Shown piece after piece: positions 53,025 to 61,454 of a stretch of 64,000 bases of DNA; positions within the stretch are counted from its first letter, which is position 1, and each line of letters starts with the position of its first letter. Under the pieces are notes generated by a model. The model did no database searches, was not told where the DNA came from, and saw nothing but the letters and a program-made list of their open reading frames with translations. This DNA is from Miniphocaeibacter massiliensis (GTDB lineage Bacteria > Bacillota > Clostridia > Tissierellales > Peptoniphilaceae). The stretch covers positions 372,001 through 436,000 of the forward strand of contig NZ_OCTQ01000001.1 in NCBI RefSeq assembly GCF_900232905.1. The letters run 5' to 3'. Made by a program: the position numbers and the translations under genes.

Positions 53025-55184
53025 TTATTCGTAAATTAATTCTAAACTGCTCCCAGACTCTACAAGCTCACCTGCTGAAGGATTAGTTTTTAAAACTTTT
53101 CCTTTAGATATATCACCTTTATTAACTAACTTCAAGTTAACATCTTCTAATCTTTTCTTAACATCATATTCCGAATAATTTTCTAGGTTTGGAACTTTTA
53201 TCAATGCTTTCCCTGTATCATCAGCTGCTAAGTCTACTACAGTATCTTCTTCAACTTTCGTCCCTTCTTCTATAGACTGACTTGTAATGATTATAGAATC
53301 ATCCATTGTTGTATTTTCTATGTTTATTCTTAAATTATTGTCTTTTGCTATTTTAATTGCTGATTTTAATGTTTCTCCCGTGAAGTTAGGAACTTTTATT
53401 TCTTCTTCTTCCTTATTTATATCAACTTTTTTATCTATGTTTTGATAATCAATTATTTCTTTAATTATTTCTCTAGATATAGAACCTGCTACGGAATTCC
53501 CAGAATTTTGTCCTTTAGGCTCATCTACTACTACTAGAATGGAATATTCTGGCTTTTCCATAGGAAACACTGAATAGAATGATGCAACTGTTTTTTCTGA
53601 TGTATAAGCCCCATCATCGTCAATTTTTATGGAAGTACCTGATTTGCCTCCTATACTATAATTTGCCATCTTTACAGCACTAGCAACTCCATTTTCTACA
53701 TTATTAACCATTAATTCTTTCATCTGGTCACTTGTATCAGAAGATATTACTTGTCTTTTTATTTCTTTTTCTACTGTTTTATCTTCTTCATCACTTTTAA
53801 TTTCTTTTACCAACTTGGGGGTAATTATATATCCCCCATTTACGACAGCATTTGCTGCTGTAATCATTTGTATTGGTGTAACAGATATTCCATGTCCATA
53901 TGACATTGTTGCTAATCTTACTGGTTTTATTTCTTCTATATTGTTTGGAATCAACCCTGTTTCTTCTGCTCCAATATCTATACCTGTTGTTTGTCCAAAC
54001 CCAAAAGCTTTTAAATATTCATAAAATTTATTTGTTCCTATATCTTGTCCTATTTGTACGAAACTCGGATTACAAGAATTAGCTAAAGCTTCTTTTAAAG
54101 TTTGTTTTCCATGCGGTTCAAACCAATTTACACACCTAATTGTAACACCAGGTATTTCTTTATATAGTCCATTACAATAATATTCTGATTTGCTATTACT
54201 TGTATTTTCTTCTATAGCTATTGCAGAAGTAATTAATTTAAAAACAGACCCCGGTTCATAAACATTACTAACTGAAATATTTCTCCATATATCATAATAT
54301 TTATTAAGTTTTTCTTCACCTTCAAGTTTTCCTATTTCATTCTTTTCTTCTTCTGTTCTACCTTCTCTTGGGTTATTAGAATTATACCTAGGAAAATTTT
54401 CCATAGCTAAAACTTCATTTTTGTTTACATCTGTAACTATTATGGAAATACTTTTCGGGTTAAATTTATCATATGCATCACTTGATGCTTTACTAACGAT
54501 ATTATTTATGGTTTCATCTATAGTTAGGCTAATATCACTACCTGCTGTAGCGCTATATTTTTCATTTTTATCATATGAAATTATATCTCCATCTCTTGTA
54601 CCAGTATATAAATTCAATCCTGGCTTTCCCTTTAGAATATCATTATATTTGCTTTCAATTCCATATTGACCTTCATTATCTGAATCCACAAATCCAAGTA
54701 CATAGGACAAAGAACTTTCTAATGGATAAGCCCTGCTATTCTCTACAGAGATAGATAAACAATTTAATTTAAGGTCCTTAATTTTTTTCGTTTCTTCAGG
54801 GGTTAATTTATTTGATACTTTAACTCTCTCTTTGCTATTTAATATTTCTTCAATCTTATCATCGCTTAATGATAAGATATCCCTTAATGCCGATTGCAGT
54901 TTTATTTTATCTGTGTCCGATATATTCCCTGGAAAATAATATAAGGAACTTATTTTTATAGATTCAGCAAGTATTTTCCCATTTCTATCATATATATTTC
55001 CCCTACTTGCTGGTATTTCTATTGTTTTTAGTCTTTGTTCTGAAGCTAAACTCCTATATTTGGAATTATATAGCCATATCAATCTTACAGCAAAAACTAA
55101 TACTAATAGCAAACATATAAAAAATATGTATGTAGTTCTAGTTTTAAAATTTCTATTAAACCTTTTTTTTGAATTACTATCCAT
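53025..55184 (-). CDS. Class B penicillin-binding protein with two PASTA domains (FtsI/PBP2x/SpoVD type)
   Basis: Septal D,D-transpeptidase, 719 residues. It has an N-terminal membrane anchor (about 18-36) and a dimerisation domain starting IPASRGNIYDRNGKILAES. The catalytic motifs are S313-x-x-K316 (EPGSVFKLI), S370-C-N372 and K514-S-G (GGKSGTSIK). Two PASTA domains fill about 595-719 (VPNFTGETLKSAIKIAKDN and VPNLENYSEYDVKKRLEDV). The third motif reads KSG rather than KTG, as in PBP2x. It is partner of FtsW. Confidence 0.95.
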   Translation of the reverse strand: MDSNSKKRFNRNFKTRTTYIFFICLLLVLVFAVRLIWLYNSKYRSLASEQRLKTIEIPASRGNIYDRNGKILAESIKISSLYYFPGNISDTDKIKLQSALRDILSLSDDKIEEILNSKERVKVSNKLTPEETKKIKDLKLNCLSISVENSRAYPLESSLSYVLGFVDSDNEGQYGIESKYNDILKGKPGLNLYTGTRDGDIISYDKNEKYSATAGSDISLTIDETINNIVSKASSDAYDKFNPKSISIIVTDVNKNEVLAMENFPRYNSNNPREGRTEEEKNEIGKLEGEEKLNKYYDIWRNISVSNVYEPGSVFKLITSAIAIEENTSNSKSEYYCNGLYKEIPGVTIRCVNWFEPHGKQTLKEALANSCNPSFVQIGQDIGTNKFYEYLKAFGFGQTTGIDIGAEETGLIPNNIEEIKPVRLATMSYGHGISVTPIQMITAANAVVNGGYIITPKLVKEIKSDEEDKTVEKEIKRQVISSDTSDQMKELMVNNVENGVASAVKMANYSIGGKSGTSIKIDDDGAYTSEKTVASFYSVFPMEKPEYSILVVVDEPKGQNSGNSVAGSISREIIKEIIDYQNIDKKVDINKEEEEIKVPNFTGETLKSAIKIAKDNNLRINIENTTMDDSIIITSQSIEEGTKVEEDTVVDLAADDTGKALIKVPNLENYSEYDVKKRLEDVNLKLVNKGDISKGKVLKTNPSAGELVESGSSLELIYE

Positions 55185-55231
55185 CTTTACTTCCTAACTA
55201 TTATATATTTCCTCTATTTTACTATATTTTA

Positions 55232-55633
55232 CTATTTTTCTGTAGGGATATATATATATTGATCTTCTTTTGGATAGTACATTCCTAATTTATTTTTTGC
55301 AATATCTTCAATTCTTTCTGTTGAAGAATATTTTTCTACTTCAAATTTATAATAATCTCTTGTTGCCTCAAGTTCTGTTATCTCTTTATTTAGCTTTGTT
55401 ATCTGAGCGCTTGCTCCACTAGTAGTCATATAACTTTGCAAAGTAATACCTACCATAAATAAATTTATTCCTAAAATAGACATCAAAACAATTTTTTTAC
55501 CTATTATTTTTGACTTAACTTTAACTTTTTTCCTTACCCTATTTTTTTCTCTTGGTATAGGAATCGCTGTATTTCTTACAGCGTCATCTATATAAATATC
55601 TTCATAAATATACTCATAATTACGTGCTTCCAT
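55232..55633 (-). CDS. ftsL: Cell division protein FtsL
   Basis: A 133-residue bitopic protein: basic cytoplasmic stretch (REKNRVRKKVKVKSKIIGKK), one membrane segment (about 47-68, IVLMSILGINLFMVGITLQSY), then a leucine-zipper-like coiled coil (AQITKLNKEITELEATRDYYKFEVEKY). It ends with the FtsL/DivIC pattern IEDIAKNKLGMYYPKEDQYIYI. It joins DivIB and DivIC at the septum. Identity rests on size, topology and position between rsmH and the PBP, since FtsL sequence is poorly conserved. Confidence 0.88.
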   Translation of the reverse strand: MEARNYEYIYEDIYIDDAVRNTAIPIPREKNRVRKKVKVKSKIIGKKIVLMSILGINLFMVGITLQSYMTTSGASAQITKLNKEITELEATRDYYKFEVEKYSSTERIEDIAKNKLGMYYPKEDQYIYIPTEK

Positions 55634-55634
55634 T

Positions 55635-56576
55635 TTAATCTCTCACTCTTTCTACAATTCTTAATTTAGCACTTTTAGATCTTGAATTTTCTTCCATTTC
55701 TCTAGTACTTGGGGAAATAGGCTTTCTAGTTATCAACTTAACCTTTCTTTTATTTCCACATACACAAATTGGTATTTCTGGTGGACATATACAACCTGTA
55801 CTTAATTCTCTAAAAATATTTTTAACAATTCTATCTTCTAATGAATGAAAAGTTATTACACAAATTCTTCCTTTTTCATTCAAATAATTTACCATTTTAG
55901 GTATGCATTCTTCTAAAATATTTAACTCATTATTCACTTCTATACGAAGCGCTTGAAAAACTCTTTTAGAATAATGCCCCTTAGCCTCTTTTCTAACCTT
56001 TAAAGGAACTGCTTTATCTATTATTTCTACTAGATCAAAAGTTGTTACTATCTCTTTTTCTTTTCTAGATTCACAAATAAATTCAGCTATCCTTTTTGAC
56101 CATTTTTCTTCACCATATTTGTAGAATATATTTGTTAGATCTTCTATAGAATAGTTGTTTACAATACATCTTGCTGTAAGATTTTGTTCTTGATTCATTC
56201 TCATATCTAGCTCACTGTCATGAATATAAGAAAAACCTCTATCTACTCTGTCTATTTGATATGATGAAACTCCTATATCCATTAATATTCCATCAACATA
56301 CTCTATATTTAACTCTTTCATAATTTCTGGAAAATATTTAAAATTAGATTTTACAAAAGTTATTTTTGAAATATAATTTTCAAGTTTTATTTTTGCATTT
56401 TCTATCGCATCTATATCTTGATCAATGCATATTAATCTTCCATTATTTAATTTTTTTAATATTTCAATAGAATGTCCTCCCCCTCCGAGAGTACAATCTA
56501 CATAAATTCCATCAGGTTTTATATTGAGACCTTTTATTGTTTCTTCTAATAAAACTGGTATGTGTTTAAATTCCAT
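55635..56576 (-). CDS. rsmH: 16S rRNA (cytosine-1402-N4)-methyltransferase RsmH
   Basis: SAM-dependent methyltransferase for 16S C1402, 313 residues: HIPVLLEETIKGL, SAM motif VDCTLGGGGHSIEIL (26-40), DGILMDIGVSSYQID, DRGFSYIHDSELDMRMNQ, and C-terminal CVITFHSLEDRIVK. It lies 8 bases below mraZ and starts the division cluster proper. Confidence 0.97.
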   Translation of the reverse strand: MEFKHIPVLLEETIKGLNIKPDGIYVDCTLGGGGHSIEILKKLNNGRLICIDQDIDAIENAKIKLENYISKITFVKSNFKYFPEIMKELNIEYVDGILMDIGVSSYQIDRVDRGFSYIHDSELDMRMNQEQNLTARCIVNNYSIEDLTNIFYKYGEEKWSKRIAEFICESRKEKEIVTTFDLVEIIDKAVPLKVRKEAKGHYSKRVFQALRIEVNNELNILEECIPKMVNYLNEKGRICVITFHSLEDRIVKNIFRELSTGCICPPEIPICVCGNKRKVKLITRKPISPSTREMEENSRSKSAKLRIVERVRD

Positions 56577-56584
56577 AATTACCT

Positions 56585-57016
56585 CTAAAAATCTATATCT
56601 GCCATTTTTTCTGTTAAAATGTCATAATTTAATTCATCATCATCATTGTAGTTTTCCCAAGATTCTTTATCCCAAATTTCTATCCTTGAAGAAACCCCTA
56701 TAACAACTGCTTCTTTTTTTAATTTTGCATAATCTCTTAATGTTTGTGGTAATAAAACTCTTCCCATTTTATCCAAGGAAACATTTATAGCTCCTGCGTA
56801 AAATAGTCTAGCTATACCTCTAGCCTCTTTTCTAGATAGTTTTAGTCCATTTATTTTTTCATCCATTTTTATCCATTCTTCTTGAGTATATACAAACAGA
56901 CAATTGTCCATTCCTTTTGTAATGAAAAATTCCTCACCTAGTTCTTCTCTAAACTTAGATGGCAAAGTTATTCTGCCCTTGGTGTCTAAATTATGTTGAT
57001 ATTCACCTATGAACAT
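56585..57016 (-). CDS. mraZ: Transcriptional regulator MraZ
   Basis: DNA-binding regulator of the division cluster, 143 residues with two SpoVT/AbrB-like halves. The N-terminal half is FIGEYQHNLDTKGRITLPSKFRE; the second is GAINVSLDKMGRVLLPQTLRDYA. It usually binds repeats in front of its own gene, and three such repeats are present at 57044-57067. The ATG at 57016 follows GGAGGTGG. Confidence 0.97.
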   Translation of the reverse strand: MFIGEYQHNLDTKGRITLPSKFREELGEEFFITKGMDNCLFVYTQEEWIKMDEKINGLKLSRKEARGIARLFYAGAINVSLDKMGRVLLPQTLRDYAKLKKEAVVIGVSSRIEIWDKESWENYNDDDELNYDILTEKMADIDF

Positions 57017-57043
57017 TTAACTCCACCTCCATTCTATTTTTCA

Positions 57044-57067
57044 CCACAATTACCCACTTATTACCAC
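57044..57067 (-). promoter_or_regulatory. MraZ box: three GTGG repeats with 10-bp period
   Basis: On the minus strand GTGG occurs at 57064-57067, 57054-57057 and 57044-57047, separated by TAATAA and GTAATT, so all on one helix face. This matches the known MraZ operator design of short G-rich direct repeats at 10-bp spacing. A TTGACA lies at 57130-57135 and weak -10 candidates (TATTAT, TATATT) lie just above the box, so the exact promoter is uncertain. Confidence 0.8.
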
Positions 57068-57161
57068 TTAATATAATAATACCTTATTTTATAGGAGAAC
57101 ACAACGGGAATATTTGTTCTTTTTAGTTTTGTCAAGTATTCTTTTTCCTCTATTTTCCAAC

Positions 57162-57194
57162 AAAAAAAGAGATGATTATAAAATCATCTCTTTT
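57162..57194 (-). terminator. Intrinsic terminator after lgt
   Basis: A 13-bp perfect stem (AAAAGAGATGATT/AATCATCTCTTTT) with a 4-base loop, ending in seven U on the minus strand. It separates lgt from the division cluster. Confidence 0.88.
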
Positions 57195-57204
57195 AACTAA
57201 AATA

Positions 57205-57948
57205 CTATTTTCTTTTTTTTAACTTTACATAATAAATTACAATACCCACTAACACTAAAACTGCACTTAAAATTTGTGATACCCTAAAGTTTAAAAAATA
57301 TAAACTATCAGTTCTTAGACCTTCGACAAAAAACCTTAAAATTCCATATAATATTAAATATAGACTTATCACTTGACCATCAAACTTCTTTTTATCCTTG
57401 CAAATTTTATATAGTATTAAAAATATTATAAAATCTCCTAAAGATTCATAAAAAAATGTTGGATGAACTTTTTGACCTTCTATAATTATGCCCCAAGGTA
57501 AATCTGTTGTCCTTCCAAAAGCTTCTTGATTTACAAAGTTTCCCCATCTCCCTATACTTTGCCCCAACACTATGGCAGGTGCAAAAATATCTGTTAATTT
57601 TAGAAAATCTATTTTTTTTATTCTAGAATAAATGTACCCTACTAAAAACGCTGCAATTAAACCACCATATATGGCTAAACCACCATTTCTAGTATTTATT
57701 ATTTTAAATAAATCTCCTTTATAATCATCCCAGTTAAAAGCTACATAATAAAGTCTTGCTCCAATAATTGCAGCAGGTAAAGCAAATATTAATATATCTA
57801 CTACAATATCTGGGTTCATTCCATTATATTTTAATAGTTTTGTAGCCACTATTATACCTAGAAAAAAACCTATAGAAATTATTATTGCATACCACATAAT
57901 TTCTATTCCAAATATTTTAAATGCTATTGGATTTATATTAAATTCCAT
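57205..57948 (-). CDS. lgt: Prolipoprotein diacylglyceryl transferase
   Basis: Membrane enzyme adding diacylglycerol to the lipobox cysteine of prolipoproteins, 247 residues, about seven membrane segments. The Lgt signature GQSIGRWGNFVNQEAFG is at 129-145, with NGGLAIYGGLIAA before it and VHPTFFYESLGD after it. It lies 3 bases below the yebC gene and is the last gene of the hflX-yigZ-nadE-yebC-lgt string. Confidence 0.97.
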   Translation of the reverse strand: MEFNINPIAFKIFGIEIMWYAIIISIGFFLGIIVATKLLKYNGMNPDIVVDILIFALPAAIIGARLYYVAFNWDDYKGDLFKIINTRNGGLAIYGGLIAAFLVGYIYSRIKKIDFLKLTDIFAPAIVLGQSIGRWGNFVNQEAFGRTTDLPWGIIIEGQKVHPTFFYESLGDFIIFLILYKICKDKKKFDGQVISLYLILYGILRFFVEGLRTDSLYFLNFRVSQILSAVLVLVGIVIYYVKLKKRK

Positions 57949-57951
57949 TTA

Positions 57952-58692
57952 CTATACCTCTAAATTTTCTGGTATATTCCAATTGTGATATACATTTTGT
58001 ACATCATCATTATCCTCTAATATATCTATTAATTTTACTAAATTTTTAATGTCTTCACTGTCTGTAACTTCCACTTCATTTGAAGGTATATAAGATAAAT
58101 CAGCAAATGTCAGTTTGTAGCCTTCTTTGATAAGTGTATCTCTCACTTTTATAAAATCAGAAACTGATGTAGTTATAGTGAACTCATCATCATTACTTGA
58201 AAAATCTTCTGCTCCAGAGTCTATTGCCATCATCATAACTTCTTCTTCATCTAATTCAGCTTTGTTTATTGTAATTAATCCTTTTCTTTCAAAAGTAAAC
58301 ATTACAGAACCAGTCTGTCCTAGATTACCACCATATTTATCAAAAGCATGTCTTACCTCTGGTGCAGTTCTATTTCTATTATCTGTTAATGTACTTACTA
58401 TTACCGCAACTCCTGCTGGACCATATCCTTCATATATGACTTCTTCATAATTTTCACCAGCTCCTGATCCTGATGCTTTTTTTATCGCTCTTTCAATATT
58501 ATCATTTGGCATATTTTCAGCTTTAGCTTTTTCAATTGCCGTTTTTAATGATGCATTATACTCTGGATCACTACCACCTTCTTTAACTGCAACTAAAATC
58601 TCTCTAGCTAATTTAGTGAAAATTTTCCCTCTTCTAGCATCTTCACTACCTTTTTTATTTTTAATTTTACTCCACTTATTATGTCCTGCCAC
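57952..58692 (-). CDS. YebC/PmpR family protein
   Basis: A 246-residue protein with AGHNKWSKIKNKKGSEDARRGKIFTKLAREI, NASLKTAIEKAKAENMPNDNI and YEGYGPAGVAVIVSTLTDNRNRTAPEVRHAF. The family has long been annotated as a transcriptional regulator; recent work in several bacteria links it to translation of difficult (for example polyproline) sequences. The start is GTG (58690-58692) and shares one G with the nadE stop (TAGTG). Confidence 0.95.
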   Translation of the reverse strand: MAGHNKWSKIKNKKGSEDARRGKIFTKLAREILVAVKEGGSDPEYNASLKTAIEKAKAENMPNDNIERAIKKASGSGAGENYEEVIYEGYGPAGVAVIVSTLTDNRNRTAPEVRHAFDKYGGNLGQTGSVMFTFERKGLITINKAELDEEEVMMMAIDSGAEDFSSNDDEFTITTSVSDFIKVRDTLIKEGYKLTFADLSYIPSNEVEVTDSEDIKNLVKLIDILEDNDDVQNVYHNWNIPENLEV

Positions 58693-59417
58693 TATACATC
58701 TCTCCTATAATTGAATTTTTCAGGCATCATTTTTTTATGATTATTAATTTTTTTCATATTTTCTACTTTTTCTATTATTTCTTTACTTCCTTCTCCTTTA
58801 AGAATATACCTATCTAATTCTTCATAAGTAAAACCTAAATCATCTTCATCATTTTGTCCTTCCCAAAGTCCTGCTGAAGGTTTTTTATCTATAATTTTAC
58901 TTGGTATTCCTAAATATTTAGCTAATTCCAACACTTCAGTTTTAGTAAAATCTATTAATGGTGATATATCTACTGCTGAATCACCATATTTAGTTGAATA
59001 GCCTATTGTATATTCAGACAAATTAGTTGTTCCAGAAACTAAATATCCATTGTTCTGAGCGTAATAATATAATGCTATCATTCTAAGTCTTGGCTTTATA
59101 TTCGCATATGCTAACGGATTTTTATTTACTTCCATTTTTTCTATAAAACTTTTATATTCTTTTGTTAAGTCTAATGTTATAGTTTTCAAATTCAAACTAT
59201 CTGAGACTAGTTTTGCATCTTCTAAATCAGACTCTAAACCGTTAATAGGCATAATAATTCCTAAAGCATCTTCTCCAAATGCATCCTTTGCCAAGGCTGC
59301 TACCACAGCTGAATCTATTCCACCACTTAGTCCAAAAACAACACCTTTACAATTAATTCCATAGACATACTCTCTAAGCCATTCTACTAAATCTTCTTTT
59401 ATTTTTTTATAGTTCAT
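58692..59417 (-). CDS. nadE: Ammonia-dependent NAD+ synthetase
   Basis: Final step of NAD synthesis, amidating deamido-NAD. It is 241 residues with the ATP-pyrophosphatase P-loop VFGLSGGIDSAVVAALA and GTTNLSEYTIGYSTKYGDSAVDISPL. KPSAGLWEGQNDEDDLGFTYEELD and the C-terminal HKKMMPEKF also fit. No glutaminase domain is present, so it should use free ammonia. It lies 12 bases below the yigZ-like gene. Confidence 0.96.
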   Translation of the reverse strand: MNYKKIKEDLVEWLREYVYGINCKGVVFGLSGGIDSAVVAALAKDAFGEDALGIIMPINGLESDLEDAKLVSDSLNLKTITLDLTKEYKSFIEKMEVNKNPLAYANIKPRLRMIALYYYAQNNGYLVSGTTNLSEYTIGYSTKYGDSAVDISPLIDFTKTEVLELAKYLGIPSKIIDKKPSAGLWEGQNDEDDLGFTYEELDRYILKGEGSKEIIEKVENMKKINNHKKMMPEKFNYRRDV

Positions 59418-59429
59418 GGTTTCTCCTTA

Positions 59430-60071
59430 TTAAATATATAATTGTCCATTTATAGTATTCATTAAATTCTTTTTGTTAAATAAAATTTGTATATTACCGC
59501 TTGTTAAATCTAAAAGATTTTTTCTCAAATTTTCTTCTTTCTCTTCTTCTATAAATACATTCAAAGAAACATCTTCTTCGTATTGCTTATTTTTTATATA
59601 TACACCATTTTCTTCTAAGTAATTTAAAATCCTACCGTAACTATTATAATCTATTTTTAATGTAAAACTAGAAAAATATTTTTTTTCTACTATTATTGAT
59701 TTATTAACTACATCATTAGCTGCATTAGAATAAGCTCTTATAAGTCCTCCTGCACCTAATAGAATACCTCCAAAATATCTTGTTACTACAATACAAATAT
59801 CTGTTATATCTTTTTTCTTTATAATATCTAATATAGGTATTCCTGCTGTTCCACTTGGTTCACCATCGTCTGAATATCTTTGAGTCAATTTTTTTTCTCC
59901 AATTATATATGCAAAACAATTATGTCTTGCTTGTGGATTTTCAGACTTTATATATTCTACAAATTTCAAAGCTTCCTCTTCTGTTTCTACAGGGCAAGAA
60001 TATCCTATAAATCTTGATTTTTTTATCTCTGTTTCTATTATTTCTTTTTTTAATATGCTATTATAACTCAT
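59430..60071 (-). CDS. YigZ/IMPACT family protein
   Basis: A 213-residue protein of the UPF0029/IMPACT family: EIKKSRFIGYSCPVETEEEAL, QARHNCFAYIIGE, RYSDDGEPSGTAGIPIL and VVTRYFGGILLGAGGLIRAY, then a C-terminal ferredoxin-like domain. The bacterial role is unsettled; the eukaryotic relative acts on Gcn2 signalling. It overlaps hflX by 11 bases, so it is translationally coupled. Confidence 0.92.
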   Translation of the reverse strand: MSYNSILKKEIIETEIKKSRFIGYSCPVETEEEALKFVEYIKSENPQARHNCFAYIIGEKKLTQRYSDDGEPSGTAGIPILDIIKKKDITDICIVVTRYFGGILLGAGGLIRAYSNAANDVVNKSIIVEKKYFSSFTLKIDYNSYGRILNYLEENGVYIKNKQYEEDVSLNVFIEEEKEENLRKNLLDLTSGNIQILFNKKNLMNTINGQLYI

Positions 60072-61335
60072 ATTTTTCCCTTAAATATTTTTCTACATGA
60101 TTGATTTCTGTTTTTAAAACTTTCATTTTTACTTTCATTAATTCATCATATTCTATTTCAAAACTTATATCCTTATTTCTAAGCTCTGCCAACACACCTT
60201 GCTTGTCGTATGGTATTTCCAATATCATTTCTTCATAATCTAATTTTAAAGCACTTTCTATTTCTTTTAGTAATTTAAAAATATCTTCCTTCTTATAAGA
60301 AGATATATATAAATTTCTTCCCTTTATATTATCTGATTTATATATTAAATCTTTCTTTATATCCATTTTGTTATAAATATTAATAATTGGTTTATCCAGT
60401 ACATCTAACTCTTTTAACATTTTATATGTTGTATCTATTTGCTCACTCATATTATTACTTGATGAGTCTATAACATGTAATATGCAATCTGAATATTTTA
60501 TTTCTTCTAATGTGCTTTTAAACGATTCTATTAAATTAGTCGATATGTCTTCTATAAATCCAACTGTATCAGCTATTAAAAATTCACTACCTTGAGGAAG
60601 TAACCCCTTTCTTATCGTTGTATCTAATGTCATGAAAAGCATATCTTTTTTTGCAAAATATTGAGTTTTCTCATCATTGTAAAAATTCGATAATTCATTT
60701 GCTATTGTAGATTTACCTGCATTTGTATATCCAACTAAGGACACTAGTTTAGTCTTGTTTTTAACTCTACTTTTCCTATTTGTTTCTCTTGTTTTTTCTA
60801 CTTTTTTTAACTTGTTTTTTACCCTATCTATTTCTTTAGATATTTTCCTTCTATCTAATTCAAGTTTTTGTTCTCCTAGACCTCTAGTACCAATACCTGC
60901 ACTAGCTTTTGAAAGATTTTTTCTAAGACCTACTAGTCTTGGTAGCATATACTCCATTTGAGCAAGTTGTACTTGTAATACAGCTTCTTTTGTTTTTGCT
61001 CTTGTTGCAAATATGTCCAAAATAAGGTTAGTTCTATCTACGATTTTCCTATCTATTATTTCTTCTAAGTTTTTCATTTGTGAACCTGATAATTCATTAT
61101 TGAATACAATAGTATCTACTCCTAATGTTTCTGATAATAACCTTATTTCCTCAGCTTTTCCTTTGCCAATGTACAAAGCTTTATCTATAAAATCTCTAGA
61201 ACATGAAACTTCTGATACAACTTCTGCTTCCATCGCTATAACAAGTTGCTTTAATTCTTCTCTTTTGTTTTCATAATCAGTATTAAAATCTTTTTTTAAT
61301 TTTACTGTTACAGTTATTACTTTTTCTTTTTCCAT
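60061..61335 (-). CDS. hflX: Ribosome-associated GTPase HflX
   Basis: GTPase that splits stalled ribosomes under stress. N-terminal domain with DTIVFNNELSGSQMKNLEEI and DRTNLILDIFATRAKTKEA, QVQLAQMEYMLPRL, then GIGTRGLGEQKLELDRR. The G domain has SLVGYTNAGKSTIANEL, FLIADTVGFIEDI and NIYNKMD. I chose the ATG at 61335 (424 residues): AGGTG lies 6 bases before it and the GTG inside that ribosome site (61344) is the only earlier option. Confidence 0.95.
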   Translation of the reverse strand: MEKEKVITVTVKLKKDFNTDYENKREELKQLVIAMEAEVVSEVSCSRDFIDKALYIGKGKAEEIRLLSETLGVDTIVFNNELSGSQMKNLEEIIDRKIVDRTNLILDIFATRAKTKEAVLQVQLAQMEYMLPRLVGLRKNLSKASAGIGTRGLGEQKLELDRRKISKEIDRVKNKLKKVEKTRETNRKSRVKNKTKLVSLVGYTNAGKSTIANELSNFYNDEKTQYFAKKDMLFMTLDTTIRKGLLPQGSEFLIADTVGFIEDISTNLIESFKSTLEEIKYSDCILHVIDSSSNNMSEQIDTTYKMLKELDVLDKPIINIYNKMDIKKDLIYKSDNIKGRNLYISSYKKEDIFKLLKEIESALKLDYEEMILEIPYDKQGVLAELRNKDISFEIEYDELMKVKMKVLKTEINHVEKYLREKYEL

Positions 61336-61353
61336 AATTTTCACCTGCTAAAT

Positions 61354-61362
61354 ATTATAACA
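61354..61362 (-). promoter_or_regulatory. Extended -10 promoter of the hflX operon
   Basis: TGTTATAAT on the minus strand, 18 bases above the chosen hflX start, in the 110-base divergent gap. The -35 is weak. The resulting leader would be very short. Confidence 0.6.
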
Positions 61363-61397
61363 GTTTTAAATACCTATTACTATTTTATCCTTAGAAA

Positions 61398-61426
61398 TTA
61401 ACAAATATTTCCCCCTATGTTATAAT
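61398..61426 (+). promoter_or_regulatory. Promoter of the class A PBP gene
   Basis: TTAACA (61398-61403), 17 bases, TATAAT (61421-61426), with TGT before the -10. It points away from hflX and lies 28 bases above the PBP start codon. Confidence 0.8.
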
Positions 61427-61454
61427 TAAAAAATACAAGTTAATGGAGGTTAAG

